Below, piece after piece: positions 38,296 to 52,412 of a DNA stretch of 64,000 nt. The position numbers and the translations under genes are program-made. Positions within the stretch are counted from its first letter, which is position 1, and every line of letters begins with the position of its first letter. Source of the DNA: Ricinus communis. Its lineage: Eukaryota; Streptophyta; Magnoliopsida; Malpighiales; Euphorbiaceae. The notes under the pieces were generated by a model. That model saw only the letters and a program-made list of their open reading frames with translations. It had not been told where the DNA came from and did not search any database. The DNA is taken from the NCBI RefSeq assembly GCF_019578655.1, contig NC_063265.1, forward strand, positions 18,772,285-18,836,284, written 5' to 3'.

Positions 38296-41200
38296 CTTAT
38301 TCCTATTAACCCAAAAGAAAAAAAAAAGGGACCATTTTATGGGACCCTATTTGGCAATTGACATATTGAAGTGGCTTTAAAACATGGAAAAGTGAAAATC
38401 TTATTATGCTTTTCATTTCTTTTTATAAATATATGTGAATATCTACGTAGGTTGTGGGATGTACCATGAGGCCATGTTTGGAGGCCATCAAACCACTTTC
38501 AGAGGACCAAAATCTGTGAAAAATGAGGAACACGAGTAACCCTATATTGAAAGCCTTAATGGTGGCTGGTGAGCAACGCTGTCTGAAGATGATACACATT
38601 CTACTTCTTAGAGATATAAAATGAGTTTCGAGTTTACTTTATTTTATAATTAAAACAAAAAACTGGAACATTTCCAATTTTAATTTCCCCGTTTGCTAAT
38701 TATTTTAAGAGACTTGAAAAGATTGAACTTCTAATTTTTAAGAAAATTTGCATAAAAGAATCAACCATCCAATAAGATAGTGCTTGTCTCCTTTTTATTT
38801 TTCTATATAATTATTATTATTCAACATGCACATGCATATGTCTGGCCATATTTCCTTTAATTTAATACATGATTACGACAAATTTTTCAGAAATTTTAAC
38901 TTTTAATAGCATAATTTTTATAATATGGCCAGTTAGATCTGAATAAATCCAGGTTTAAATTTAATAAGGAAAAGTAATTATCAAGGCAGTTATTATATAT
39001 TTCCACAGCCAAGTTATAAAAAGAAAGATTTCTCTATATAAAAAGAGAATTAATATAATATGACCATATGTTTGAGAAAAAAAAAAAACATAAAATAAAA
39101 GAGAAATAAATTCTGTAAGTGGGAGAGAAGGAGTGATGTACTAACTTCGTAACTGACATAAGATGAATCCGTTATGAATTTAATCTTGATCTTAAGGGAT
39201 CAATAGAGATACATTTTGCATACGTATCATCAAGTATGATGAATGTGCATAAAGTATTTATTTGAATAGTTTTTTGTTATTAAGTAATAACCATATGGTG
39301 ACTTAAAAATTATTATGCGACAGATGGTAATAATTTATTTATCATATGGGAAGTGGATGTTTATTGAGTTCCTAGAAAATCTAATATAAAAAGTGGGAAA
39401 CCATTCATATTCACAAAAAAGTTGCAGAAAGATATTCATCTGAAAGAAAATATACACTGATTTTTCTTCTTCTTCTTATGGTGGAACCTCCTTACGATGC
39501 TTCTAGCCACCTGAAGCTAACCCTCTCAAGCTGTTTTCCTGTGAGAAAAATGTGATTGTCTTTTTTCTTTTCTTTGTGAATTTTCATTATTATTTTATAA
39601 AATATAAAATGAATTTTTTTTATTATATATGAAGAATCAAACTCATTTTACTATTTTATATTTATTAATTTTTATACATCTAATTAAATGATATTTATTT
39701 TTTATTTATAAATATTAAAAAGTAAATTATTAATATTTGTAAAACAAAGTAGAATTATATTAAATTGTTTTAAATAATTTTTTTTATATATATTTAAATG
39801 TCTTATTCCGCTCCATCATAAATGGTATGGCAGTCAAAGTTCACTCCAGCTCTGATCTTCTATGTTATCTTATCGTGTTCTTCACATATGGTGGAACCTC
39901 CTTTGCCCAACCAATAAAATTTGCTTAATGGAGTGGTAGGGAATCATGGGGTGGGACTCACGTGGGACCCATAATACTCCAATTTCCAATTTAACCTGCA
40001 TCTTCCCAAACAATTTTTCCTCTTAAAAAAACCCTCATTTTAATATTTGCTTAATGAAGTTGTTTATTTTTACGTACCATATGCATCAATTTATAAGCAT
40101 TATTTAATGCATAACGTATATTGGTTCATTTAATAAAAATGAATTTGTTCATTTTTAAAAAAATTCGAAATTAAAATTTATTGAACAAATTTAAATTTTG
40201 TTTAGAAAATACTAAATATATACATAACATATACCTTTTATTGTATATTTATTTTCTAATTTTTATAAAATATAATATAATAAATTATATTCTTAATAAA
40301 TTCAACATCTATAGAGTTAATTTGTAACTTAATATTTATGATGTATAATATTTTTAAGAATATATTCTATTTTTCATAACATATACTATTTTGTATATAT
40401 TTTCATATAAATATATTTTAATTTATCATTTTTTAGTTATTTTTATAGATTTTTTATTAAAATAATTATTCTTTTACACACATTATAAAGTTATAAAATC
40501 TCACTATTATATCAGTATTAAAATATAAAGGCTTTTTTAGTTTATAATAATAAAAATATTTTTATTATTTCAGATATTTTCCAAACTTGAAAAGAAAAAG
40601 AAAAATTAATATATATATATATATATATATATGTAATAAATGTATATAATATGTCTATATATAAAATATATTAGTATATATAGATAATATATAAAATAGT
40701 ATACTATTAAAATTAACAAATAGTTTAATAAATAATTAATATAATAGTATTGGTCAACGTGGTATATACTTGAAAAGTTAGTCTTTTAAAATGTTAGAAA
40801 TGGTATAGCAAAAACAAATGTTAGTTTAGAGTTATAATCGAAAATATATAAATGAATTAAAAGTTTTTTTATAATATTTTTTTATTTGAATATCATTGAA
40901 CTTAAAATTTTTGCTTCTAACATGATGTGTGCAAGATGTGGTGACTCTTTGATTTTTATATAATATTTTTGAAATAAAATATTAATTAATAATATTTCTT
41001 AAAAGAAAATCTTTTAACAGCAAAAATAATATTTTTAGCTCTTTTTAGAGTATTCGTGAAAAATCCCTAATTTAAACTCATTTAAAAATAAATGAATACA
41101 ATGGTACTCAGGCCAATTAAAATTGATTATAAATAAATCAAAACCAAATCTTTAGCTTCACTTGCAATCTTGTTTCAAGGAAACTGTTTAAAAATATCTT

Positions 41201-42159
41201 ACAAATAATAATGTAAATTTTTATTTTTAATTATAGTGTAGTTGTTTTTTAATTATTTTATCCAAATTAGTAAAAAATTAAAAATTAAAAAAAAACCGTA
41301 GATTTGGAAAAAAAAACTAACAAAATGTATCTATATATTTTAATATAATAAAAATAAAAAATTCATAAAATTAATAAAATAATAAAAGTATAGATATTTC
41401 TGAATATATTATGTTCATACTTTTATTTATTTATTAGTAAATATATATATTTTATATATTATTTAAAATTAATTTAGAATATATATCGAATAAAATATTT
41501 AAGAGAGATAAAATCATTCTCAAAATTTTGCCCAACTTTTTAATAGGGTAATTCTTGTTATAACATAAAAAAAGAAAAGAAAAAAAGAAGGGTCCAGTTT
41601 GAGAACACCTTTAAGCCTATCAGCTCTATCATTGATATGATCTGGAGTTGTCTTGTTGGCCCAATTTTTCAAAAGTTGAGGCTAACTGCCTGACTGGGAA
41701 CTCAGCCTTTCATCTTTGGATAAATGGCTTAAATAGACAATGCATCCTGTAATTTAATTTTATCTTTTGAACTGAATTTGAAGGAAGCCAAGCAATTGAT
41801 GTGGGCTAATTTCCTTGAAAACCCAATCCCCTCGGCCAACATTTTCTTTTGGTAATACCAAAAAGGGGTTCTTTTACATGTATACAAAAAATGGACTGCA
41901 ATTTTATTTTTTTTTTCTTTACCACCTAATATCTGAATATTTATATAATCTTTTTAGTTGCATTATAGATATGATATCTTATCGGTGATCATTGATATTC
42001 TTTTAATAAATGAAATTATGATAACATCATTTTTATTTTTATTTTATCCATCTTTTATTATTATAAAAATCATAATCACTGTTATAAACACTATTACTAT
42101 TCTTCTCAGTACTCTTTATTTTATTCTAATTTTACTTTCATATATTTCTATATTATTGT

Positions 42160-42530
42160 ATAATTTTTAATATACTGTAATATATCTTTTAAAATAATAT
42201 TTTTATTATCATCAAAATACACTAACTACTATAAAAAGATACATATAATATTCTTCAATTCATAGATATCAAATATAAAAATAATAAATATATCTTACTT
42301 AGTTGGTTCAACAATAATGTAAGTCAAATGATATCATTTCAGTATCTTTTACCTATAGTTCTAATATTGTTTTTATAAAGTTTTAAAAAATAAAAAAAAA
42401 TGTATAAATAAATTTCTTTGAAAAAAGCGTAAAAGAATTTGAATAAAAACTGTAAAAATAATTTTTTTTAAATTGTCTTCCATGAAATTTATTATGCCAA
42501 AAAATTTTAAAAAAATAAAATAGAATTTAT
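42160..42530 (+). repeat. Dispersed AT-rich repeat, copy 1
   Basis: Same-order similarity to 61230-61560: CAATTCAT(A/G)(A/G)ATATCAAA, then a TNGGTTC core, AAATGATATC and a following A/T tract. Diverged; element type unknown. Confidence 0.5.
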
Positions 42531-45407
42531 TTATTTATTTTGTTCTCAAATATTAAATATTATGAACAAAAAATTTAAAATTTGTATTCTCATCCTCTCA
42601 TTTGTAACTCAAAAGAAAAATAATATCTAAGCTAGCTTTATAATAAATATTAAATAATAAATATTTTCTATTTTCTATTATTCAAATATTTTGATTCTTA
42701 TTTTTTTTTTGGTGATTATGATGTTATGTTTAGAGTCACAAAAGATCAACTTACAATAAAGACGGAAATAAAATATTAGAAATTACAATAGGGTTAATGC
42801 TCTTTCTACTTAATTGTGCCATTGATTGACAATTTATAGATCCTAAAAATAAATTATCAACAATTCTTGGTAATGTAAAATAAAAGTAGAAAAATTCCAT
42901 CCTTCTCAAAAAGCGACTTTGATTTGTTAAGGTTTTCTGTTGGACAGCTAGCGTGGCATTTGTCACCGGCAGCCTCCCTCGTGGCCTTTATGGCATTCTT
43001 TTTGGTTTTATCTTTTATTATATTTCTCTTTTTAGATATGATGCTGGATTATTCTGGATCAGAGCTAAGCCGATCCAAACATAATTGTTTAGAGTGGATT
43101 TAATGGAATTATATTAAAATTGAATTAGTTTAAATTTAAAATATTTTAAAAAAATTCAAACTAAACTAAGCAATTTAAAATATTAAAATGTTAAGATTTA
43201 TTAGTTAAGTTCTAATCAAACTAAAACTAGTGATATTATTTTACAATCCTTGGTATTTTTCAATGGCCTATATTCAGATAGATAGTGCAATATTGCTCGT
43301 CTCTGATCCTTTACTCCTTTCACACATAGCTAAAATCGTTAAGGTCGCCTTGTCTATCACCAACTAGATCTGATAGTTGTGCTTTAATGCGTTTAACCTT
43401 GTGTTCTTGATTCTTCGGCTTGAGGTGTAGAAGTGCTTATGTGTTTAGATGGTAGTGATAGGTAAATTTCAGGATGAAGATGGTAGTAAGATATTAAATC
43501 AAGGACCTTTTAGTATTCTTTCAGTTTCTGCAAGTTAGATTAAGCTCAAACCTTTCGGGTTTAATGGGTTATTATGCACTCTTATTTTTTAATTATTCTA
43601 TTTGGCCTTTGAGCCTATAATCCAACAAGAAAGAAAAAATTGATTAAATCCTCTTGAACAGAATTAATGAATCCTTTTGTATTAGATTCGGGGAACACAA
43701 CACAATCATGTCTGGCAGTAGGGAAATTCATGTGATGCCATACAACACTCTAATCTAGGGCTTCTAATACAAGGAAGTAGTCCTGCAACTACCACACTAT
43801 TCTTCAAACCTTATTTTGGAAACAAAAAAATAAATAGAGTTCTTTTTGTTTTATTTGGAAAATAAAAATAAAAAAGATAAAATAATTGACGGACCTATAT
43901 AATCAATTTTTTGATGAAAATAAGATGCTTTAAATTACTATTCTATTCTTATAATAACTTATTAATTATGAAAAGTGAAAGACAAAATGGGAATTTAAAT
44001 TTTAAAAATTAATTTCCTCCTTTTATATTTTTACTTTTATTACTTTTCCAACATTGGGTAAATTTTAAAACTGAAGAACTACCAACTCAAGGACACATTT
44101 GTTTTCACTATATGGTGTCTGTTATTAAATTTTATTGCTCTTTATTAGGACATTAGGCACTTGATTATTTTATGTTTAAGCAATTTGAAGGGTGGATTAC
44201 CACATCGGTAATGTTACATCTAAAAATGAATTTTTAAAGTGCTAATTCAACGAACCTTTTTTCTTTTGTTTTCTTGTATATAAATAATGATAAAAATAGC
44301 AATGCGTGATCATTTGTCTAACAAACGGTCATTCTTTATGATGTGTCACTTCACAAGTTCACATCATTTTCCAGGCTCAAATGTTCTGAAACGTTTTCTT
44401 TTAAATTTAATTATAAATATAAGATTATGTGTTTTAATTAAAATAAAAGGTAATTTGAAATTTTACATAAATAAATTTATAAAATTAGTCATTAATTAAA
44501 TTAAATTATTATAAACAAGTAGAATTTTTTTGATAAATTAATATATTTTATATTATTAACTATTTATATTTTATTTTATTTTGTTAATATTTTTTATTTT
44601 AAATAAAATGATTTGAGAATTCTTAAATATAGAGCTCTTTTATAGTTATTTTGAAAGGGTATCTTCAGATGAGAGCTTTCATCATTAGATTGGGTTTGCA
44701 TAGTGTTTTTATTAATTGAAAAGCAAAGATGCACTACTGAATGGTCCAATTCTACTTTTATTTTTATATATATATATTTTTTTCATTTCTTTTCCGTTGG
44801 TCCAATGTCCCTTCATTTTGATAATGACTAGATGGTATAATATTCTCAACTTTGGTTTTCTTTTGAAAATTATTGGTGATTATCTTAGCTATGTTGAGTG
44901 CTGAGTTTATCATATTATATTAGACTACTAACATTTGACACATAAGTGAAGTTATCTAATAATCAACATGGATTTATCTATGGAATGTTGAGTTTAAAAC
45001 AGGAATTTAATAATATAATATAATTAGAAATTTTACCATTTTTGTGGTTTTGCAATCTCCTATCCTTTAAATTTATATATTTATTTATTAATTTTAATTT
45101 AGTATTTCCTAGTAAAAAATAAAGGCCTGATAGTATCAGTATTTCACTTTTCATTTGATGAATTAGCAAAATAATTTTCTTTTCTCATGTAATACGGAGA
45201 AAAAGCAAACTCAAAATCTCCTTCTTCCTCTTAAAGGAAAAAAGCAAACTCAAAAGCCAATTAGGTGGAAGCATCCAATTCCCATCTAAAGATGTAAATG
45301 TAAATTCAATTACGATTTCTTTTATAGAATAAAATATCAAAAGTCAAATTTTGTTTAATCAGGATAATCAAGTGCTGTATGGTTTAAGGGATAATGCATT
45401 TTGAAGT

Positions 45408-46115
45408 CCTCTATTGCATATATATATATTATATTATATTAATTTTTGACATGTATGTTTAATTTTTGGTATTTAGAATTTTTGTTTTGATATGTGTACT
45501 ATTTTTGACATATAGGATTCAAGCTTATATGTAATTTTATATTTTTTTTCTATTGATTTATTGATTAATAAGTTACATTTCTAATTAAGCACTCATTCTA
45601 AACCTATGAAATAACATATTCTTGATAAATTAATTTTCTAATTAAATAATAATTATTCTAAAAAATAGCATATAAATTATATTTTAATTTTATATTAACT
45701 AACAAATTAATTTTCTAATTAGATAATAATTCTAATTATAAAAAATAATATTTTAAATATTATATCCACTAATAAATTAATTTTTAATTATACAATAATC
45801 TTTAATTTTAAAAATAGTAATATCAATTATATTGATAGTATTGATTTTTATAATATTAAAATTAATAAATAAATATTTTAAAAATAATTTATCGATAGTA
45901 TTAATTTAAAGATAATATTAATAAATAAATATTTTATTAACGCAATAATATAAATAAAATATTAAAAATATTTAAAAAGAGTTAGTTTACTATTATTTTT
46001 AAAATTATTATTAATTAATATTAGATATTGAACAATTGATTAAATTGTATCTATAAACTTGATTTTATAATCGAAATAATAATAACGGTCATATAACGCG
46101 CGGATAGACGACTAA
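45408..46115 (+). mobile_element. Helitron-like non-autonomous element, tandem copy 1
   Basis: It begins with a TC-type end followed by TATATA sequence (TCCTCTATTGCATATATATA) and ends ...GACTAA with T next. A weakened hairpin region (ATAACGCGCG) sits about 10 bases before the CTRR terminus. The body is near-parallel to copy 2, for example the ATTCAAGCTTATAT block near 45507. It has no coding capacity. Confidence 0.6.
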
Positions 46116-46803
46116 TATATATTAATTTTTGAGACCTAAAATTTTTTTGATATGTGCATTTAATTTTTGACACGTAGAATTTTTATTTTGACATATTTAC
46201 TATTTTTGATACATAGAATTCAAGCTTATATATAGTTTTATAATTTTTATAATTTATTGATTAATAAATTATATTTCTAATTAAACATTGACTCTAATCC
46301 TAAGAAATAGCATATTTATTATATTTTAAAATTATATTAACTAATAAATAGTTTTCTAATTAGATAATGATACTAATTCTATCCTAAAAATAGCATATTA
46401 ATTATATTTTAATATCATATTAACTAATGAACTAGTCTCTTAATTAGATAATAATTCTAATTCTAGAAAATAATATTCTAAATTATATAATATTATATTT
46501 AATAGTAAATTAATTTTAATTATATAATAAAATCTTAATCCTAAAAATAGTAATATCAATTATAATATTAAATTATATAATATCAAAATTAATTAATAAA
46601 TAATTTTAAAATAATTTTTATATTATTGTACTAATAAAATTTTAAAGAATTAAGAATATATAAAAACAATTAATTTGCTATCATTTTTAAAAATATTATA
46701 AATTAATATCAAATATTAAAATTTTTGTTTAATTGTATCTGTCGATTTAATTTTATAATCAAAATAATAAAAATGGTCGTGCAATGCACGAGTAAACGAC
46801 TAG
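46116..46803 (+). mobile_element. Helitron-like non-autonomous element, tandem copy 2
   Basis: The 3' end is textbook for Helitrons: a perfect hairpin TCGTGCA-A-TGCACGA (46777-46791), a short spacer and CTAG (46800-46803) followed by T. It abuts copy 1 directly and repeats the same body (ATTCAAGCTTATATATAG near 46209). It lacks a full 5' end, as expected of a head-to-tail concatemer. Confidence 0.7.
46777..46791 (+). other. Helitron 3' subterminal hairpin
   Basis: Seven-base perfect stem (TCGTGCA / TGCACGA) with a one-base loop, nine bases before the terminal CTAG. It is the presumed rolling-circle termination signal. Confidence 0.75.
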
Positions 46804-48759
46804 TTTTGTAATTAAGTTTAAGAACTTTTTCTCTTTAAAAGAAATTAAATCTATATTAATTATTTCCAGTAGTTTTATTTTGTTAAATCTAACGAAATCT
46901 ACTGATATAATTTTTATCATACGTTCAAATCTAACGTATTAGCTTCATCTCATCCTTTATTCAATTACGATTTCGCATTTAGAATTCTTTATTACCCCTT
47001 CTCCAATTTTAAAATTATAAGTTTCTCCTTTTAATTCTTTTCATATTCTTTTCATTTTTCATTTCATTTTTTGAAATGATTATATTGGTTTGAGTTTGGA
47101 ATTGAATTGGTCAAAATTGGGCTCAAAATCGGCTCGAAAATCAAAAGAAGACCGATTCAAGGCCGATTCACTGCAATAAAAATACTATAATTTGTAAAAA
47201 AAAGAATCATTGGAAGCTCAACAATATATTGATAATTGGATTAAAGCGGCATTAAAGGGCCAAGAATTTATGAAGGAAAAAAACGAAGAGTTATTCTACC
47301 TCACAACTGAAAGAATAGTATCAATTAAATTAAAAAGATAAAAAAGTAAAAAGACTACGTGGCTTTGATTCTTCAAAACTTCAAAAAGAATATATAGCTT
47401 AATCTTTGATACAAAAATTAAGTTCAAGCCAATTATCTTTTTTACACTGTTGAAATTGGTCGGAATCAGAATCGTGAATCGAAACTAACCAATTTCAAGA
47501 GTTGTAGGACCATGAGTTGCTAATTCCTGAACCAGAACTGGTGATTCATGATATGTGATATATAAACTAACCTTAGCAAATGAAAGTTCTGACATGCATT
47601 TTTCCTTGCCATTCCTTAAAAATATACAAAAAACCTCAAATCATCAACTTTTAAAAAAATTTCAAATTTCTCACATTTTTCCACTTCTACCGTTGCAGTT
47701 TACCATGTCAGGTAAATCAAACCTTTCGCTTATAAATGAACTACTATGAATCTACTTCCTATACTTAGTATGTATAATATACTTATTCTAATTTATATTA
47801 GTTTCTATTAGAATTTATGAATTTAGAATAGATTCCTAACAGAGCTCGAATGCGAATAATAATATAAAAAAGAGGTGGAATTGAGAACCGAAGATATTAA
47901 TAAAGAAGGTAAAGAGAATTACGTTTGAGAAGTCAAAAAAGGAGAAACTAAAAAGATATTAGTGGTAATTTGCATCTTCACTAAGAACCATTTAATTCAG
48001 AGAGTGACCATGAGGATGAAAGGTTTGAAAGCCAAACATTGACAAAAAAATTTAAACTTCTTAAGAGAAAGTACGAAAAGCATAAAAGTTGTTTGAAAAT
48101 TTTATTGCTTTTGGTAGTTGAAAATGAAATAATTATTATTTTTAAGTTTTTAAAATTTTTAGAATCCTAGTATTTCTATTTTTTATTTTATTAAAGATTC
48201 AATAGTCTTCAATAAGGTATCATAGAATAAAATATAATTTAGGACCTCAATAGACTAAAATTAGAAAAGTCAAGAGTCTAATAACGAGTTTTGTCTTAAA
48301 ATTATATATTTTTAATTCTTTATATTGTGAGTAAGGTTAATTTAGACATTAATATTTTCATTTTTCTTGTTATTTAGATTGATTAAGAATGGATAGATTT
48401 TTGTTTTGATGTATTAATAGATGAAAATTTATTTTTCACTTTGGGTATCATTGTTTTATATTAAAGTTTTTATGAAAACCCTAAGCTTAATTTAGAGAAG
48501 TGTTAATGGAAGTTCTAATCAAACTAAAGATGAGGAGAAAATATATAAATTTGACAAAAAACATATCTTATTTGTCAAAAAAGTATATGCTATTTGTTAT
48601 TATGAATATATATAGTTTTTCAAAAAAATATGTTATTTGCTATTGTGAATATATATAAATTTTTCTATTAGACTCTACTTGGCAATATTTTATAAAGCCA
48701 CATCATATAAAGTCTTGATAATAAAAATATGTATGCTTTAAAATCATTTATACTTACAA
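46804..48759. other. AT-rich intergenic DNA
   Basis: No gene was recognised. A patch at 47080-47540 is rich in 'cggaatc/ccgattc/gaatcg' words typical of decayed low-complexity plant repeats, without clear ends. Confidence 0.45.
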
Positions 48760-48764
48760 AAAAT

Positions 48765-49033
48765 TGAGCAAATCGAAGAAGTAAATACAGAGAATTTTTG
48801 TATATTCATTCATGTAATACTAATTACAAATGATGATTATACATATACAAAAGAATAATCTCTCTAACTAACTGTATACATCAACTAAGGCCAAACAAAA
48901 AATATACATCACATTAATGCTCAGTCATAGGTAGACAACTCAACTAGTGATATGAATATAGCTGAAAGACAAAAAAGATATAACTAACTATGACTGAAAG
49001 AATGAAAGAAGAATTAATTGTGAATTCTCTACA
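48765..49033 (-). repeat. 3' LTR of copia element B
   Basis: On the minus strand it starts TGTAGAGAATTCACAATT and ends TTTGCTCA, so TG...CA ends are intact. It matches 53473-53741 at roughly 85% by eye. Confidence 0.9.
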
Positions 49034-49050
49034 TCCCCCCTCAAGTTGGA
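49034..49050 (-). other. Polypurine tract of copia element B
   Basis: The minus strand reads CCAACTTGAGGGGGGA just before the 3' LTR. Confidence 0.75.
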
Positions 49051-50520
49051 GTTTAGTGAATGTCACACAAACTCAACTTGAGCATAAGGAGATTGAATTG
49101 AGGACCTGATAAAGCTTTAGTAAAACATCATCCACTTGTTGATTGGAAGGATTGTGTTGAGGATTGATAAAACCCTTTTTGAATTGTTCTTAAACAATAT
49201 GCCAGTTAATGTCTAGATGCCTCGTCCTCTCATGAAATATTAGATTGGCTATTATATGCAATGCTGCTCGATTGTCACATTAAAGTGGAATTGGAACCTG
49301 TAGTGAAATTCTAAAATCTTGTAAAATGTATCTTATTCCATTGAAGCTCACAGACAGTTGATGCTAGACTCCTATACTTTGCTTCTGCAAATGATCTTAA
49401 AATTATAGATTATGTCTTGGTCTTCCAAGAAATGAGAGTTGAACCTAGATAAATAAAAAAAAACCTGTTAAATATTTTTTACTATTAGTGCATGAGGCTC
49501 AATCTGTATCACATAATGCTTCCAAATTGAGAGAATTATTTGCTGGATAGAATAATCCTTTAGAAGGGCATCCTTTAAGGTATTTAGGCAAATGAAGTGT
49601 TGCTTTCTTGTGAGACTGACAAGACAAATTAACAAACTGACTTAGTTGATGTACCGTGAAAGTGATGTATGGCTTACTAATGTTCAAATATAAAAGTCTT
49701 CAGATCAATCTCCTGCATAGTTCTGGATTAGATAGAGGGGCCCTTTAGTTTACAGAGAGTTTTTGTCACTTAGGAAATGTGTGTAAGCTGGTTCGGCTCC
49801 AAGAAGTCTTGTTTTGGATAAAATATCTAAGATGTATTTTCTCTGGTTGATAGTTGTTCTTATGAAACTTTTTGTAATCTCTAGTCCCAAAAGTATTTAG
49901 CATATCCCAGATCTTTAATGCTGAATTTGTATTTAGATAGTGTTTTACATTCTTGATTTATGTCTTAGAACTACTTAGTATCAACATATCATCTACAATA
50001 CACAATTAACGCAAGAAAGTAGTTCATCTATGCTTGATAAACAAGCAATGGTCATGAGCCTATTGAATAAAACTAAAAAGTTTTAGTTGAGAGCTAAATT
50101 TAAAGTCCCATTGTTTTGATGCATGCTTAAGACCATATAATGATCTCTTTAGCTTGCAATCCTTCACGTGCCTTAATATATCCTTCTGGAGGTTCCATAT
50201 AAACCTCTTCGTCTAAACATCCATGCAGAAATGTATTGTTTATGTCTAATTGATGAATTGCCCATCACTTAGATATGGAAATAGCTAAAAAAATTCTAAC
50301 TATCATCAATTTTGCAACAAGAAATAAATTCTTAAAGTAATCAATTCCTTCAATTTGATGATAACTCTTTGCAACCAACCCAACCTTATACCTTTCCACA
50401 CTCCCATCTGGATTTAATTTGAACTTATAATCCCACTATGAACCTATTTCCTTCTTTCCCTTTGGAAGAGCAACAAGGTCCTATATATAGTTCTGTTTTA
50501 GTGTCTTTAATTCCTTATTC
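49051..50520 (-). pseudogene. Copia RNase H and reverse transcriptase remnants (element B)
   Basis: A YLKGCPSKGLFYPANNSLNL segment (49687-49499 frame) marks the RT/RNase H junction. The RT active-site box near 50000-49986 is the YVDD motif interrupted by one extra base. Upstream there are recognisable RT words (around 50100-50450) in different frames. The enzyme is not functional. Confidence 0.75.
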
Positions 50521-51059
50521 ACTGTTTAAACCTAGTTAACATTAATATTGGCTTGTCTGTAAGAAATAAGTTCTTGTATACTTGACATATTAGCTAAAAT
50601 TGACATGTATGATGCAAACAAGGAAAGTGATTTCAGAAAAAGGATAAGTAGGAGGTGTGTATGGTATTGATTCAGATGTTTGTGCATTCTACAAATTTTT
50701 ATCAGTTGTCTTAATGGGAGTACGAGCAATGTTAGTGGCATAGTCACTTAACAAGGTAGGTCTAGCTTTTATTTTGGTACTATGTCTAATGAGAACAATA
50801 TCTGTTTAAGGTGCAGGAAAATTAGTGGAGGTAGTCTTAGTATGAGAGTGTTGAAAGGCTTTTAGTGAATAGTGTGTGTACTTTAGTATTTTGGATTCAT
50901 TTTCCAGTAAGGATTCAGTGTCTCTTGTAGTTTAGAAATAAGCTGAAGTTGGTTTGTATTAATCATAATGTCATTTATGGAATCTGAGATGGGTTTTGGT
51001 AAGACTGTTGATGGTTCTGTAGTTAAGAACTTGCATTTTTTTTTCTTTATTAGGAAACC

Positions 51060-51900
51060 GTGACTCATAAGAAGTCACATCTCTAGACACATAGACTTTG
51101 TGTGTTTCTAAGTCATACACTTTGTAGGCTTTCTAACTTGGACTGAAACTAAGAAAACATACTTGAATATTCTTGGTCCAAACTTGTATTTATGTGGTAT
51201 TGTATTTGTCATAAAGCATAAACAATCAAAGATTTTCAAGATTGTTAATAGAATTTCATATGGTGTCTTCCAAGAGTATGATAGTGGGTAGTCTGTTTAT
51301 TATTTATGTGGCCATTAGGATTGAATCCCCCCAAAACCTTTTAGGTAAATTGGATTAAAATATAGTGCCCTTGCAACTTGCAATAGGTGCTTATGCTTTC
51401 TTTCAACTACTCCATTCTGGGGTGTAAGGACAAGATCTTTAGTGTAAAATTCCTTCATTTAAAAGTTTAGTATGAGATGCTTGGTTAACAAATTTTGTAC
51501 CATCAGCAGTCCTTAAGGACTTAAGGGTTTGGGTTTTATTTGTCATAAGAAAGATCCATGTGGCTCTAGAATGTCATTTACTATGGTTAAAATGTAATGA
51601 GCTCCATTAATAGTTGGTTCTTTGTAGAGTCCCCATAAGTTTAGATGTAACAATTCAAAAGGTTTATGGTAGTAATTGAGTTAATGGAAAAGGATAGTCT
51701 TTATAATTTGATTTGTGGCAAATCTCACTTGTTGGTAATTTAATAGCATTCAAGTATTAGAAAAAGTCTATATTTTTTAAGGTATTTAAAAAGGCATGCC
51801 CCTACCTTTTGTGCCAAAAGATAGATAATTGCATATCATTCTTATTGTTAGAAAGAGTAGCAGTACTTGTCTTTGAAAGCAGTACACTCAAAAATGCTAT
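51060..51900 (-). pseudogene. Copia integrase remnant (element B)
   Basis: The position between the gag/protease and RT regions and broken integrase-like words on the minus strand support this. No continuous DDE core survives. The assignment rests mainly on element order. Confidence 0.5.
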
Positions 51901-52412
51901 TACAATCAAACTTCCTATGACAAGTGCTGTCTAAAATATATAGGCTTCCTATGAGTTTGCCTACTATTAAAGTTCTTTTTATCTACAGGTCCTGCAACAA
52001 ACAATATTCTTAAAAGAATAGGCACTCTATTTGGACAAATTTAGCTAGTCTATTTACTAATAATATGTTAAATTTGAAACTAGATTTGTGTAATGCTTGC
52101 TTTAACACAGAAAAGGTGACAAATGTATATCTCCTATGTTCCTAACATATTTAACGGAACCATTAGAAAGACACAACATGCAAGGGTCCTTTGACAGGTC
52201 TTGAATCATAAAAAAAAAATATATCAGCATACATATGATTTAAAGCTTTTATCTCAAATATCCAAGTGTCTGATTTTAACATATCAATAGTATTGAAGGC
52301 AAAACTCAATGTACTTCTATGTTTAAGGAATTACCTACATAGTTGTCTATGTTAACAAAGTTGCATGATTCCCTTATGCTAGTATTTTTTCTCTCATCAA
52401 CTTTATCACCTT

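Larger units (their letters stand above)
36621..45407. other. AT-rich intergenic DNA with CT microsatellites and a dispersed repeat
   Basis: No gene can be supported. It holds two CT microsatellites (37651-37691 and 38255-38293), a TA run near 40612-40632, a repeat copy at 42160-42530, and two occurrences of ATGGTGGAACCTCCTT (39479 and 39889). Open frames here are short and AT-driven. Confidence 0.45.

Noticed and set aside
39479..39905. Two copies of ATGGTGGAACCTCCTT about 410 bp apart
   Set aside because: The match is about 16 bases with unrelated flanks. It could be chance or a tiny duplication and gives no element boundary.
45408..46803. CRISPR-like or satellite array interpretation of the repeated AT-rich blocks
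   Set aside because: There are only two long units without spacers, and the Helitron hairpin plus CTRR termini explain the structure better.
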